DNA from: Mucilaginibacter celer
Lineage (GTDB): Bacteria; Bacteroidota; Bacteroidia; Sphingobacteriales; Sphingobacteriaceae
Length of the DNA: 64,000 nt
Direction: 5' to 3'
Assembly: GCF_003576455.2 (NCBI RefSeq)
Contig: NZ_CP032869.1
Coordinates: 1,922,001-1,986,000 of the forward strand
Part shown: piece after piece, positions 27,242 to 35,866 of the stretch
How positions within the stretch are numbered: position 1 is the stretch's first letter
Layout: every line of letters starts with the position of its first letter
Translations under genes and position numbers: made by a program
Notes under the pieces: generated by a model
What the model was told of the DNA's origin: nothing
Seen by the model: only the letters and a program-made list of their open reading frames with translations
Database searches by the model: none

Positions 27242-27642
27242 ACGTAAAATTTAAGCTTGCCGGTGCGGCGTAAAATAACCTTTATCCTTGCCTCCAGTTC
27301 GTCGGGGTTGAAGGGTTTTACAACAAAATCGTCGGCCCCTTTATTAAGGCATTCAATCCTTTTGGCCGAGCTTTCTTCGCCCGATAACACGATAACGGGG
27401 ATCGAATTAAAAAAATCACTAATCCTTATTTGCGTGATCAGCCCAAGCCCATCAAGTTCAGGGGTTTTCAAATCGGCAATAACCAAATCGGGGATATCGC
27501 CCCGCTGCATCTGGGCCAACGCGTCAAGCCCGTTAGCCACTATTTGCACGCGGTATGTTTTACCCAGATATTCCTGCAGTATCGTTTGCATAAACATATC
27601 ATCTTCTGCAACTAATATTTTTATGTTGTTTAAGTCTTCCAT
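27238..27642 (-). CDS. Single-domain response regulator of the exopolysaccharide locus
   Basis: The 134 residues form one receiver with the acidic pair (VAEDD), the phosphoacceptor in DLVIADLKTPELDG, VLSGEES and VKPFNPDEL. All catalytic positions are present, with no output domain. The 4-nt overlap with the sugar transferase, which has a dead receiver-like domain, suggests heterodimer-like or direct regulation of chain initiation. The promoter region upstream is shared with the divergent tolC-like gene. Confidence 0.92.
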   Translation of the reverse strand: MEDLNNIKILVAEDDMFMQTILQEYLGKTYRVQIVANGLDALAQMQRGDIPDLVIADLKTPELDGLGLITQIRISDFFNSIPVIVLSGEESSAKRIECLNKGADDFVVKPFNPDELEARIKVILRRTGKLKFYV

Positions 27643-27691
27643 CGGGTTTCGTTTATTTCAATCTGGTATTAATTAATCGCTTTTCCTGCAT

Positions 27692-27725
27692 TCTAATAAT
27701 GTGCCATTCGAATAACTAATTGATT
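27692..27725 (-). promoter_or_regulatory. -24-like element and IHF-like site of the receiver-sugar transferase operon
   Basis: The minus strand reads TGGCAC-ATTAT-TAGA (27692-27706), 50 bp from the receiver start. AATCAATTAGTTA (27713-27725) is a perfect IHF-consensus match just upstream. Both mirror the GT4 promoter. Confidence 0.45.
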
Positions 27726-27748
27726 ATCAATGTATTTTACTATTTAAC

Positions 27749-27783
27749 ATTCCAAAAAATAGACTTTTATTCCATTTTTTGAA
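27749..27783. promoter_or_regulatory. ATTCC half-site pair in the receiver/tolC divergent region
   Basis: ATTCCAAAAAATAGAC (27749-27764) is identical over 16 bases to the minus strand at 43316-43331 before the LruC gene. ATTCCATTTTTTGAA follows at 27769-27783. The pair lies between the divergent operons and could serve either. Confidence 0.45.
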
Positions 27784-27892
27784 CCCATTAGTATAGTATG
27801 TTAAATATATAGTGGGTTTGTCGGCCCGCCCGCACGTCGAGGTCGCCGGATACACATTAATCAGGGCTCCAAGATTCCAACGGCAAGAAATT

Positions 27893-27987
27893 TTTCCATA
27901 AAATGGAAATTTCATTATTGTGTTTAAATTCTAAGTAATTGATAATCAGTGTATATTTTGATTTTTCGCATTTGGTACAGTTGATGA
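27893..27987 (+). promoter_or_regulatory. Palindrome, IHF-like site and -24-like element before the tolC-like gene
   Basis: TTTCCATaaaATGGAAA (27893-27909) is a perfect palindrome. TAAGTAATTGATA (27932-27944) is a perfect IHF-consensus match on the minus strand. TGGTAC-AGTTG-ATGA (27973-27987) resembles a -24/-12 promoter 50 bp before the start codon. The order is the same as at the two minus-strand exopolysaccharide promoters. Confidence 0.45.
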
Positions 27988-28036
27988 TTTCAAAGGATAA
28001 ACCTGCTTTAATTATCAAATCATATTTCAAAAGCAA

Positions 28037-28789
28037 ATGCGATACATTATAACAATATACCTTGCCCTTTTAGCCGCAACATCATCATGCTTTGGCCAGG
28101 TGAAACCAATAAATAAAGAGCCGCTGGAACTCGACGAGGGTAAGGATCTGCAGGTTCAATTAGTCCCGCTTGATAGTATAATTGACCTTGCCGTTAAGAA
28201 TTCGCCTGCGGTAAAATTTCAGAAAGACCTTGTTGAATCATCAAAAGCTCAGCTTGATTTTGCCAAAAGGGTTTGGACAAATAACATCATGGGCTTTGTA
28301 AACTACTCAACGGGCAATCAAAGTATCGTATCGTCTGATAGCCAGTCGCCGGGGTCGGTAGCTTCATCCAATATCACCAGCGGGTTCAGGATGGGGGTGC
28401 AGATCAACCTGCCGCTTTATGAGCTTGTGGGACGTAAATCGAGGGTTAACCTTTATAAATATCAATACAACTCATCTATTAATAAACGCGATGAATCTGT
28501 ACAGGAACTAAAGAAAGAAGTAATACAAACCTACTACAACCTGTTGTACGCCAATAATTTGTTATCGATACGCAGCGAGGCGAAAGAATCCGCCATCAAT
28601 CAATATACCATAGCTCAAAAGCAATTTAAGGATGGCGCTATAGATGTGCTTGAGCTATCCCGGTTAAAAACAATTGAAGTTAACGCCCGTGCCGATTATG
28701 AGGAGGCCAAACGCCAGTTTTCAACCCTTTACGCACAGATGGAGCCCCTGGTTGGCGTGCCGTTTAACCGATTAATAGCCAAAAAATGA
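28037..28789 (+). CDS. Short TolC-family outer membrane protein
   Basis: The 250 residues begin with a signal peptide (about 1-21, LLAATSSCFG). They continue as one outer-membrane-efflux repeat of long helices, with ending segments such as GAIDVLELSRLKTIEVNARADYE (split by a turn) that are typical of TolC helices. Usual TolC proteins carry two repeats in about 450 residues, so this is half length. It would need to pack as more subunits or act differently. The gene opens the plus-strand exopolysaccharide operon and overlaps the Wzz-like gene by 4 nt, so a role in polymer export is likely. Confidence 0.8.
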   Translation: MRYIITIYLALLAATSSCFGQVKPINKEPLELDEGKDLQVQLVPLDSIIDLAVKNSPAVKFQKDLVESSKAQLDFAKRVWTNNIMGFVNYSTGNQSIVSSDSQSPGSVASSNITSGFRMGVQINLPLYELVGRKSRVNLYKYQYNSSINKRDESVQELKKEVIQTYYNLLYANNLLSIRSEAKESAINQYTIAQKQFKDGAIDVLELSRLKTIEVNARADYEEAKRQFSTLYAQMEPLVGVPFNRLIAKK

Positions 28790-30966
28790 ACCTGATACAT
28801 TATATAAAGTTACTGCTGCGGCACAAAACCTGGCTGATATTAGTGCCCTTGATTTGTGCATCGACCGTGTTTTTTTTAACAAAAAAAAGCAAAAAGCAAT
28901 ATACAAGTTCAACAACCCTGTACACCGGGGTTGCAAGCGGATACTCCATTACCAGTACCGAAGATGAGCGGCTTGACTACTTTGCCGTAAACAACGCGTT
29001 TGATAACCTGATGGCCTCTGCAAAATCGCGCGAAACCATACAGGCTGTTGCTTTGCACCTTTTAGCCGAACACCTGTTATTAAAAAAGCCAGATTTTCAT
29101 GTATTAAGTGCGGAGGGCTTTGATAATTTAAAAAAACTGGTTGGTCAGGACATTATTAATACGGCACAAAAGCTGGGCAATGAACAGGCTGTGTACAACT
29201 ATTTAAATGTTGTTTTTGCAACTAAAACCAACAACCCAATTGCCAATATACTTAACAACCCGGGTTCGTTTTACAGTATTGATGATCTGAAATCAAGCCT
29301 TGTAGTAACGCGATTAAATGCCAGCGATATTTTGCAGGTGGTTTATACATGTACCGATCCGGCTGTGTGTTTACGCACACTCGAGTTGCACAGTACCGTT
29401 TTTACTGAAAACTATAAACGTTTAAAATCTGATCAAACTTATAGTGCCGTTCAATATTTTGAGGCCAAACTGGCCGAGGCCAAGGCTAAACTCCAAAAAT
29501 CGGAAGATGATTTGAAGGTGTTCGGTCAAAAAAACAGGGTGATCAATTATTATGAACAAACCCGGTATATAGCGCAATCAAAAGAGCAACTGGAAAAGGA
29601 GATCTATGCCGAAAAAGTTACTCAAAAAGGCAGTGAACAGGCTTTAGGTGCCGTTGAAAAGAAATTAAACTCCCGTAATCAACAAATTGATAACAGCCTT
29701 AATGTGATTAATACCCGGCAGCACCTGAGCCAGGCAAAATCCAGCCTCGAACGCGCGCGGTTATATGGCAATAATGATAAAATGGCGAAATACACAGCCC
29801 GCGTAAAATCGCTGGAAGACTCGCTGAAAACAGCCTCAGACGATTACCTTAAACTGAATTATACACTCGAAACCGTACCCCGTTCAAACCTGATACAGGA
29901 ATGGGTTGATAACGCCGTTACAGGCCAGAAAGCAACCGCCGGGCTTGATGTACTTGATAAACAGCGCCAAAACTATCTGAGCCAGATTGATCAGTTCGCG
30001 CCACTTGGTTCAACACTTAAAAGGCTCGACAGGCAGGTAGATATCAACGAAAAGGAATTTTTATCCATTTTGCATGGCCTTAACCTGGCCCGCCTGCGTC
30101 AAAGCAATATCGCGCTTAACTCAAACATTGTAGTGCAGGATAAGCCATTCTTTCCGCTGCGCGCACAGCCATCAACAAGGGGCTTGCTGATCATCATTTC
30201 ATTTATCCTGGGCTTTGTTTCGGTGGTTTCGGTGATAGTGGGGCGGGAGTTGATGGATTCATCTGTTCGTACTACCGACAGGGCCGAAAAAAGCATTGGG
30301 CTACCGCTTGCAGGTATATCAATTGCTCACGGAGCCGAAAACATACAAGCCTATCAAAAGCAATTAATGGATTTGCTGGCGGAGCGCCTCACCAGTACAA
30401 TTTTGCCATTTATTTCGGCAGATCTTGAATGTAAAGGTAAAGCTACCCTGGCATTGGTGGCTACACGGCAGGAGGTTTATAATGCTCTTGATGTACAGCT
30501 GCTGCATGGGGCTTTGCTGGCCGTTTTTAAAAAGGTTTTTTGGGTAGTGCCGGTTGGATACGACAATGTTTTTCAGGGTGTTATACCAACTGACTTTATG
30601 TATACATACACCCCCACACTCGAGCAGTTAAACTACAAGGATATATGCGATTTTTCTGAAAGTTTAATTCCGCAGGATGGTTTGGTGGTGTACGTTTCAC
30701 CCAATTTATCATTAAACAGCCTTCCGGTAGCTGTTGCCAAAAGTTCGGCAATGATGCTGTACGCGTTTAACGCGAGCCATACCAATCAGCAAGCCGACAA
30801 ACAAATTATTGCTAAAGCCCAAAATGCAGTTCAGGAAGTGCCTTTTTATACCTGGCTTGTAAATGTTGATGAGGCCAATATTGATAGCTCAGTAGGCGAA
30901 ATTTCCAAAAAACGGAGCTGGCTGAGGCGCAAAATAAAAAAAATGATAACCCTTAATTTACGATAA
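28786..30966 (+). CDS. Wzz/GumC-like chain-length and export protein without a kinase Walker motif
   Basis: The 726 residues begin with a Wzz domain with membrane helix 1 (about 15-31, TWLILVPLICASTVFFL). A long periplasmic coiled-coil region covers about 190-440, and membrane helix 2 is near 465-485 (GLLIIISFILGFVSVVSVIV). The last 230 residues occupy the place of a BY-kinase domain, but no Walker A, Walker B or tyrosine cluster is visible. It is therefore either a degenerate kinase fold or a different domain. It sits between the tolC-like and glycosyltransferase genes with tight spacing and should set chain length or couple export across the envelope. Confidence 0.85.
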   Translation: MNLIHYIKLLLRHKTWLILVPLICASTVFFLTKKSKKQYTSSTTLYTGVASGYSITSTEDERLDYFAVNNAFDNLMASAKSRETIQAVALHLLAEHLLLKKPDFHVLSAEGFDNLKKLVGQDIINTAQKLGNEQAVYNYLNVVFATKTNNPIANILNNPGSFYSIDDLKSSLVVTRLNASDILQVVYTCTDPAVCLRTLELHSTVFTENYKRLKSDQTYSAVQYFEAKLAEAKAKLQKSEDDLKVFGQKNRVINYYEQTRYIAQSKEQLEKEIYAEKVTQKGSEQALGAVEKKLNSRNQQIDNSLNVINTRQHLSQAKSSLERARLYGNNDKMAKYTARVKSLEDSLKTASDDYLKLNYTLETVPRSNLIQEWVDNAVTGQKATAGLDVLDKQRQNYLSQIDQFAPLGSTLKRLDRQVDINEKEFLSILHGLNLARLRQSNIALNSNIVVQDKPFFPLRAQPSTRGLLIIISFILGFVSVVSVIVGRELMDSSVRTTDRAEKSIGLPLAGISIAHGAENIQAYQKQLMDLLAERLTSTILPFISADLECKGKATLALVATRQEVYNALDVQLLHGALLAVFKKVFWVVPVGYDNVFQGVIPTDFMYTYTPTLEQLNYKDICDFSESLIPQDGLVVYVSPNLSLNSLPVAVAKSSAMMLYAFNASHTNQQADKQIIAKAQNAVQEVPFYTWLVNVDEANIDSSVGEISKKRSWLRRKIKKMITLNLR

Positions 30967-30967
30967 C

Positions 30968-32194
30968 ATGCCTGATAAGAAACCTCAGCATATTGTTTGC
31001 CTGGCATTACCCGCCTGGGAGGCCGAATACCTTAGATCGACCGTTGAATTGATGAAAAGCCTATCCGGCCACAACCTGGTTTTATACGTTGATTATGCTT
31101 ATACCGTGTCCGATTTAATTAAGGGTATAACAGGTAAAAAGAAGTTCGACTGGAAGCGCCTTATCGGTCTGAAAAATCGGTTGCGAAAAGTAAGCGGCGA
31201 TGAAAGTAATACCGGTTTATATGTTTTGTCGCTGCCGCCACTATTTCCCGCCTTTATATTAAAATCAGAACGCTTGTTCAGGCTGGCAAATAAATTTAAC
31301 TCGGCATTAAGCGGTTACTTTATCAATAAAGCCATATCCCGCCTGCAAATGCAGGACATTATTGGTTTTAACTCGTTTCAGCCCTTTTTAGGCAGGTACT
31401 GGAATATCAGCAACATAAGCTTCAATGTTTACTATATCTATGATGATTTTTCGAAAGTACCCTGGTTTAACGGCTTTGCGGTTTCGGAAGAGCGCCAATA
31501 TATCGCCAAAACCGATTTGGTTATTGTAACCTCTGCCGAGCTGAAGAAGAGGCAAAAGCTGTTAAACAAACCGGTAGAAATTGTAAATAACGGCGTTCAT
31601 TTCGATTGGTTTTTCAAAAACAGAAACGTTAAAAGGTTTAATGAGGGCTACATCAAAACCGTAGGCTATACCGGGGTAATTGATAACCGGCTTGATGTTG
31701 ACATGCTTGAGCGTGTGATAGAAGCGATGCAGAATACACGCTTTTTGTTTGTTGGCAAGGTTGCCGATCAATCAGTTTACAACCGGCTTATCAAATATAT
31801 AAACGTTTGTTTTGAACCCGCTGTCCCCGCCAGCCAGGTGCCGGTGATACAAAGCCAGATCCACGTTGGTATTATTCCGTACGTGTGCAACGAGCTAACG
31901 GCGGCCATATACCCCCTTAAAGTTAATGAATACCTGGCCATGGGCCTACCTGTGGTGATGACACCTTTTGCATCGTTAAATGACTGTGCCGATGTGGTAT
32001 ACATCGCCAACGGCTATCAAAACTTTAAACATTGCCTGGAACTGGCACTGCTTGAAAACGACGTGGCTTTGCAGGAAAAACGGATTGGTATTGCCCAAAA
32101 GGCCGACTGGCAGGAGCGGGCCGATCAATTACTGGATCTGATCAACGAATATAAAAATCATCAATCTCTACTTAAAAAACCAATTAAAGCATAG
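30968..32194 (+). CDS. Glycosyltransferase (GT-B fold, TuaH-like)
   Basis: The C-terminal half of this 408-residue protein has the GT-B donor-binding layout: TVGYTGVIDNRLD, then IHVGIIPYVCNELTAAIYPLK (broken by a turn), NEYLAMGLPVVMTPF. These resemble TuaH-like glycosyltransferases. There is no membrane helix. It would add a sugar to the lipid-linked unit in the cytoplasm; donor unknown. It starts one base after the Wzz-like stop and is followed 3 nt later by the flippase gene. Confidence 0.85.
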   Translation: MPDKKPQHIVCLALPAWEAEYLRSTVELMKSLSGHNLVLYVDYAYTVSDLIKGITGKKKFDWKRLIGLKNRLRKVSGDESNTGLYVLSLPPLFPAFILKSERLFRLANKFNSALSGYFINKAISRLQMQDIIGFNSFQPFLGRYWNISNISFNVYYIYDDFSKVPWFNGFAVSEERQYIAKTDLVIVTSAELKKRQKLLNKPVEIVNNGVHFDWFFKNRNVKRFNEGYIKTVGYTGVIDNRLDVDMLERVIEAMQNTRFLFVGKVADQSVYNRLIKYINVCFEPAVPASQVPVIQSQIHVGIIPYVCNELTAAIYPLKVNEYLAMGLPVVMTPFASLNDCADVVYIANGYQNFKHCLELALLENDVALQEKRIGIAQKADWQERADQLLDLINEYKNHQSLLKKPIKA

Positions 32195-32197
32195 GTT

Positions 32198-33517
32198 ATG
32201 TTCAAAAAGCTTTTATATAGCAACACCTCGTGGTCGTTAATTTCAAATGGGCTTACGGCAATTTTGGGCTTTGTAAACCTGGCGTTAATTGCCCGGATTT
32301 TCACTAAAGACCAGGCAGGCATGTGGTTTATGCTGTTAACTGTTTATACCCTGTTAGAAATGCTGCGCAGCGGATGGGTGCAAACACCTTTTATCCGTTT
32401 CTACGTTTCCGCACAACATGAAGATGAAAGAAGGAAACTAACGGGCGCCTCATGGCAGCTATTATTGGCTTTTACACTGGTTATTTCGTTGTTCCTTTTA
32501 CCGGCCTTATTATTTAAAAGCTTTGATCAACCTGCCTTTAAATTGGCAAAGCATTATACAGTGCTTTGGTTGCTTTGTGCGCTACCTTTTCAGCTACTGC
32601 AATGGCAATTGCAGGCACGGAGCCAATTTAAAAAGCTTGCCGCCATAAAAATTATTTTCGCGCTTTTGTTTAGCGCCTTCCTGCTGCTGCAATTCAAACT
32701 AAAATTGGATCTTGAAATAACTGTAATGTTTTACGGTGGCATCCAGCTTTTTATTGGCATGGCGGGCATCCTTGTAAAATGGGTAAGGCTTGGGCGTTGG
32801 GATGCTGATTTATCTGCCGAACGCAAAAAATTGTCGGGGTTTGGCAAATACAGCATGCTTACCATGATCACATCAAGCCTGCTCCGAAGTTCAGACCAGT
32901 TTATCATCGCAGCCTGGCTGGGCCCTTCGGCGCTCGCCCTGTATGCCATACCGCAAAAACTTGTTGAAGCCATCGAGATACCGGTACGCTCATTTGCATC
33001 TGTAGCAATGCCGGCTGCCACCGCTTTATACCATAAGCATGATAGCAATAGTTTAAGGATGCTTTTCTATCGCCAGGCCGGATTTTTAAGCTTCATTATT
33101 TTGCCGCTGGTTGCGGTACTACTCTTATTCCCCGTGCCGGTGGTAAATTTATTGGGCGGCGGTAAATACCTGCAGTCGGCCATGTTGCTGAGAATATTTT
33201 GCTGCTACGCCTTATTGATCCCTTTAGATCGTTATTGCGGCTTATTGCTTGATGCCGCCAACAGGCCAGGCCTGAATAGCCTTAAGGTAATATTAATGCT
33301 GATAGTTAACGTTGTTTTGGATATAGCCGCACTAAGTATGGGCATGGGCTTGTATGGCGTTGCAGCGGGTTCAACAATAACCTTTTTGCTGGGGGTAATT
33401 ATAGGTTGGGGGCAGCTTAAGGATATTCTTTGCGCATTTAAACCAATATTGTTTTGGAGAGAAGGCATCACCCGGTCTTTCAATTCTTTTAAAAATACAC
33501 CAATCCCATTAAAATGA
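32198..33517 (+). CDS. wzx: Wzx-type lipopolysaccharide/exopolysaccharide flippase
   Basis: This 439-residue integral membrane protein has about 12 hydrophobic helices, no long loops, and the N-terminal pattern NTSWSLISNGLTAILGFVNL of the polysaccharide transporter branch of the MOP superfamily. It would move lipid-linked repeat units to the periplasmic face. It overlaps the polymerase-like gene by 4 nt, as expected for a Wzx/Wzy pathway. Confidence 0.88.
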   Translation: MFKKLLYSNTSWSLISNGLTAILGFVNLALIARIFTKDQAGMWFMLLTVYTLLEMLRSGWVQTPFIRFYVSAQHEDERRKLTGASWQLLLAFTLVISLFLLPALLFKSFDQPAFKLAKHYTVLWLLCALPFQLLQWQLQARSQFKKLAAIKIIFALLFSAFLLLQFKLKLDLEITVMFYGGIQLFIGMAGILVKWVRLGRWDADLSAERKKLSGFGKYSMLTMITSSLLRSSDQFIIAAWLGPSALALYAIPQKLVEAIEIPVRSFASVAMPAATALYHKHDSNSLRMLFYRQAGFLSFIILPLVAVLLLFPVPVVNLLGGGKYLQSAMLLRIFCCYALLIPLDRYCGLLLDAANRPGLNSLKVILMLIVNVVLDIAALSMGMGLYGVAAGSTITFLLGVIIGWGQLKDILCAFKPILFWREGITRSFNSFKNTPIPLK

Positions 33518-34956
33518 TTTCAAAAGTCGTTACGGAGATCAGGCTGGTAAAAGCATTTTTTATTGCAGGCCTTGCCGCATTACTGGGTTTTATCGCTGCA
33601 CATATTGATGTGGCCGGAACCATGGGCCTGATAGCTTTGCCATTTGTAGCGCTTTACCTTATCTGGGTGTTTAATAAACCTGTTAGGGCGCTTTATACGG
33701 TGTTATATACCGGCTTTTTTGCCAACGGTATGATCCGTTATTCAACAGCGCCTTTTGGGTTATCAATTGATGTTTTTTTGCTCATTACATTAATTGCCGC
33801 CCTCGCGAAACCTCAAAAAGGCAGGTCGGCCCTGCTCAAAAACCCCTTTGTTTATGCTATTGCCGTGTGGACGGCTTTTACAGTTTTCGAGATCATTAAT
33901 CCCGAAGCAAGAAGTTTCGCGGCCTGGTTTTATTCGGTAAGGGGCACCGCGCTGTACATGATGCAGTTGATTATCCTTACTATCCTGCTCATTGATGATA
34001 AAAAGGGGATGCTGAAGTTTGTTAACATCTGGATTTTTTGTTCGGCCCTGGCTGCTGTTTGGGGCATGAAACAATTGTACTTAGGTGTTAACCATGCCGA
34101 ACAGATGTGGCTTGATGCCGGGGCTTACAAAACACATCTTTTGTTTGGCCGCCTCAGGGTTTTTTCATTCTATTCAGACGCGGGGCAGTTTGGTGCCGCC
34201 ATGGGGCACGTTTTGCTCATCTGCCTTATCCTGTCGCTTGGGCCTGTGAAACGGAAGTTTAAGCTCGGCTATCTGGCGTTAAGCGTATTTTTCTTCTGGG
34301 CAATGGCAGTAAGTGGTACCCGGGGGGCGCTGTTCGTTCCGCTTTCGGGCTTTATGGTGTACTTGTTTTTAACCAAAAATTTCAAGATCCTGAGTATAGG
34401 TATCGCTGTCGTCGGGATATTATTCGGCTTGCTGAAGTTCACAAATGTAGGCGCGGGTAATTACCAGGTACAACGGATGCGCAGCGCGCTCGATCCTAAC
34501 GACCCATCGCTACAGGTGAGGCTTGATAATCAAAAAAAGTTTGCAGCCTATCTCAAATCGCGACCAATAGGCGGGGGCATTGGCTCGGCAGGTTCCTGGG
34601 GGCAAAGGTTTTCGCCCGGCACATTTCTCGCCGAAACTCCTACAGATAGCTGGTACGTAAAAATCTGGGCCGAAACCGGCATCGTGGGTTTATGGATCCA
34701 CCTGGGGATGATCATAACCATAGCCGTAACGGGCACGGTGATGATTTTCAGGATGAAAAATGATCTGCACCTGCGACAGATAAGCATGGCCCTTTTTTCG
34801 GGATATATCGGGATAGCGTTTGCAAGTTATAGTAACCAGGTAATAGGGCAGGCACCAAGCGGCATAGTTGTATTTATGAGTCTTGGTTTAATATGGCTGG
34901 CTTACAAATGGGATAAAGCAGCACAACTAATGGATACAAACGAGATAAAACAATAA
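33514..34956 (+). CDS. O-antigen ligase / Wzy-like polymerase
   Basis: This 480-residue protein has about 10-12 membrane helices and the large periplasmic loop of the Wzy_C/WaaL family. Conserved features include SGTRGALFVPLSG, RSALDPNDPSLQVRLDNQ and GGGIGSAGSWG with the loop acidic and arginine residues. In this gene order the job is most likely polymerisation of flipped repeat units rather than ligation to lipid A. That choice is inference from context. Overlaps wzx by 4 nt. Confidence 0.87.
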   Translation: MISKVVTEIRLVKAFFIAGLAALLGFIAAHIDVAGTMGLIALPFVALYLIWVFNKPVRALYTVLYTGFFANGMIRYSTAPFGLSIDVFLLITLIAALAKPQKGRSALLKNPFVYAIAVWTAFTVFEIINPEARSFAAWFYSVRGTALYMMQLIILTILLIDDKKGMLKFVNIWIFCSALAAVWGMKQLYLGVNHAEQMWLDAGAYKTHLLFGRLRVFSFYSDAGQFGAAMGHVLLICLILSLGPVKRKFKLGYLALSVFFFWAMAVSGTRGALFVPLSGFMVYLFLTKNFKILSIGIAVVGILFGLLKFTNVGAGNYQVQRMRSALDPNDPSLQVRLDNQKKFAAYLKSRPIGGGIGSAGSWGQRFSPGTFLAETPTDSWYVKIWAETGIVGLWIHLGMIITIAVTGTVMIFRMKNDLHLRQISMALFSGYIGIAFASYSNQVIGQAPSGIVVFMSLGLIWLAYKWDKAAQLMDTNEIKQ

Positions 34957-34959
34957 AAC

Positions 34960-35856
34960 ATGAATAACGATACTCAATTGCCGCTGGTGTCGGTAATAAC
35001 GGTAAACTACAATACTGATGAGGTGACAGCCGCGTTGCTTGCTTCGCTGCGAAATGTTACCTACCCAAACCTTGAGGTGATAGTTGTTGATAATGCATCG
35101 AAAGTTAATTGCGATTATCTTAAAACAGCGTTTCCGGAAATAACATTTATCCAGAATGAGGTTAATGAAGGTTTTGCCGGCGGAAATAACCGGGGCATTG
35201 AAAAAGCCAGTGGCGAGATTGTTTTTTTGCTGAATAATGATACCGAGGTGATACCTGGTTTTATTGAACCTGTCATTGAGCTTTTTAAAACAGATCAGTC
35301 AATCGGTATCATATCTCCCAAAATACGTTATTATCATTTGCCGGGGGTGATACAGTACGCGGGAGGCGAACCGATTAACCCTTTTACAGCCCGCGGAAAA
35401 TTTATCGGCACGGGCCAGGCCGATAGGGGGCAATTCCAAATGCCTGTTAAAACCCAATTGGGGCATGGTGCCGCTATGGCTATACGCCGTACCGTTTTTG
35501 ACAAAATAGGCCTCTTGCCCGAAAATTATTTCCTGTATTATGAAGAACTTGATTTTTGTGTACATGCGCAAAAGGCCGGTTTTTCTATCTGGTACCAGCC
35601 GGCCTCCCTCGTACTTCATAAAGAGTCGATGAGTGTTGGCAAATTAAGCAGCATCAAGGTTTATTATCAAAACCGCAACCGTTTGCTATTTATCAGGCGA
35701 AATATAAAGGGTTTGCAGGGATTTATAAGCAGAATGTTTTTTGTACTTATTTCGGCTCCGGTTGCGATGTTCAGGTATCTTCTGAGTGATACACCAGGCT
35801 ATGCCAATGAAATATGGAAAGGATTGATCTGGAACTTTCGTAACAACGCAAGATAA
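34960..35856 (+). CDS. Family 2 glycosyltransferase (rhamnosyltransferase-like)
   Basis: This 298-residue GT-A enzyme has VSVITVNYNTDEVT at the start, VVDNASK, EGFAGGNNRGI and the DXD-type LLNNDTEV. The EELDFCVHAQKAGF region and a conserved His (VLHKESMS) match WcaA/RfbF-like transferases. It is cytoplasmic with a possible amphipathic C-terminus. It follows the polymerase by 3 nt and probably builds the repeat unit. Confidence 0.9.
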   Translation: MNNDTQLPLVSVITVNYNTDEVTAALLASLRNVTYPNLEVIVVDNASKVNCDYLKTAFPEITFIQNEVNEGFAGGNNRGIEKASGEIVFLLNNDTEVIPGFIEPVIELFKTDQSIGIISPKIRYYHLPGVIQYAGGEPINPFTARGKFIGTGQADRGQFQMPVKTQLGHGAAMAIRRTVFDKIGLLPENYFLYYEELDFCVHAQKAGFSIWYQPASLVLHKESMSVGKLSSIKVYYQNRNRLLFIRRNIKGLQGFISRMFFVLISAPVAMFRYLLSDTPGYANEIWKGLIWNFRNNAR

Positions 35857-35866
35857 ATTAAGCGCC

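Noticed and set aside
27713..27962. Direct repeats around TTGATTATCA/TTGATAATCA considered as FNR boxes
   Set aside because: The spacing between half-sites is one base, not four; they fit the IHF consensus on the opposite strand better.
28786..30966. Tyrosine autokinase (Wzc) call for the Wzz-like protein
   Set aside because: No Walker A, A' or B motif and no C-terminal tyrosine cluster are visible.
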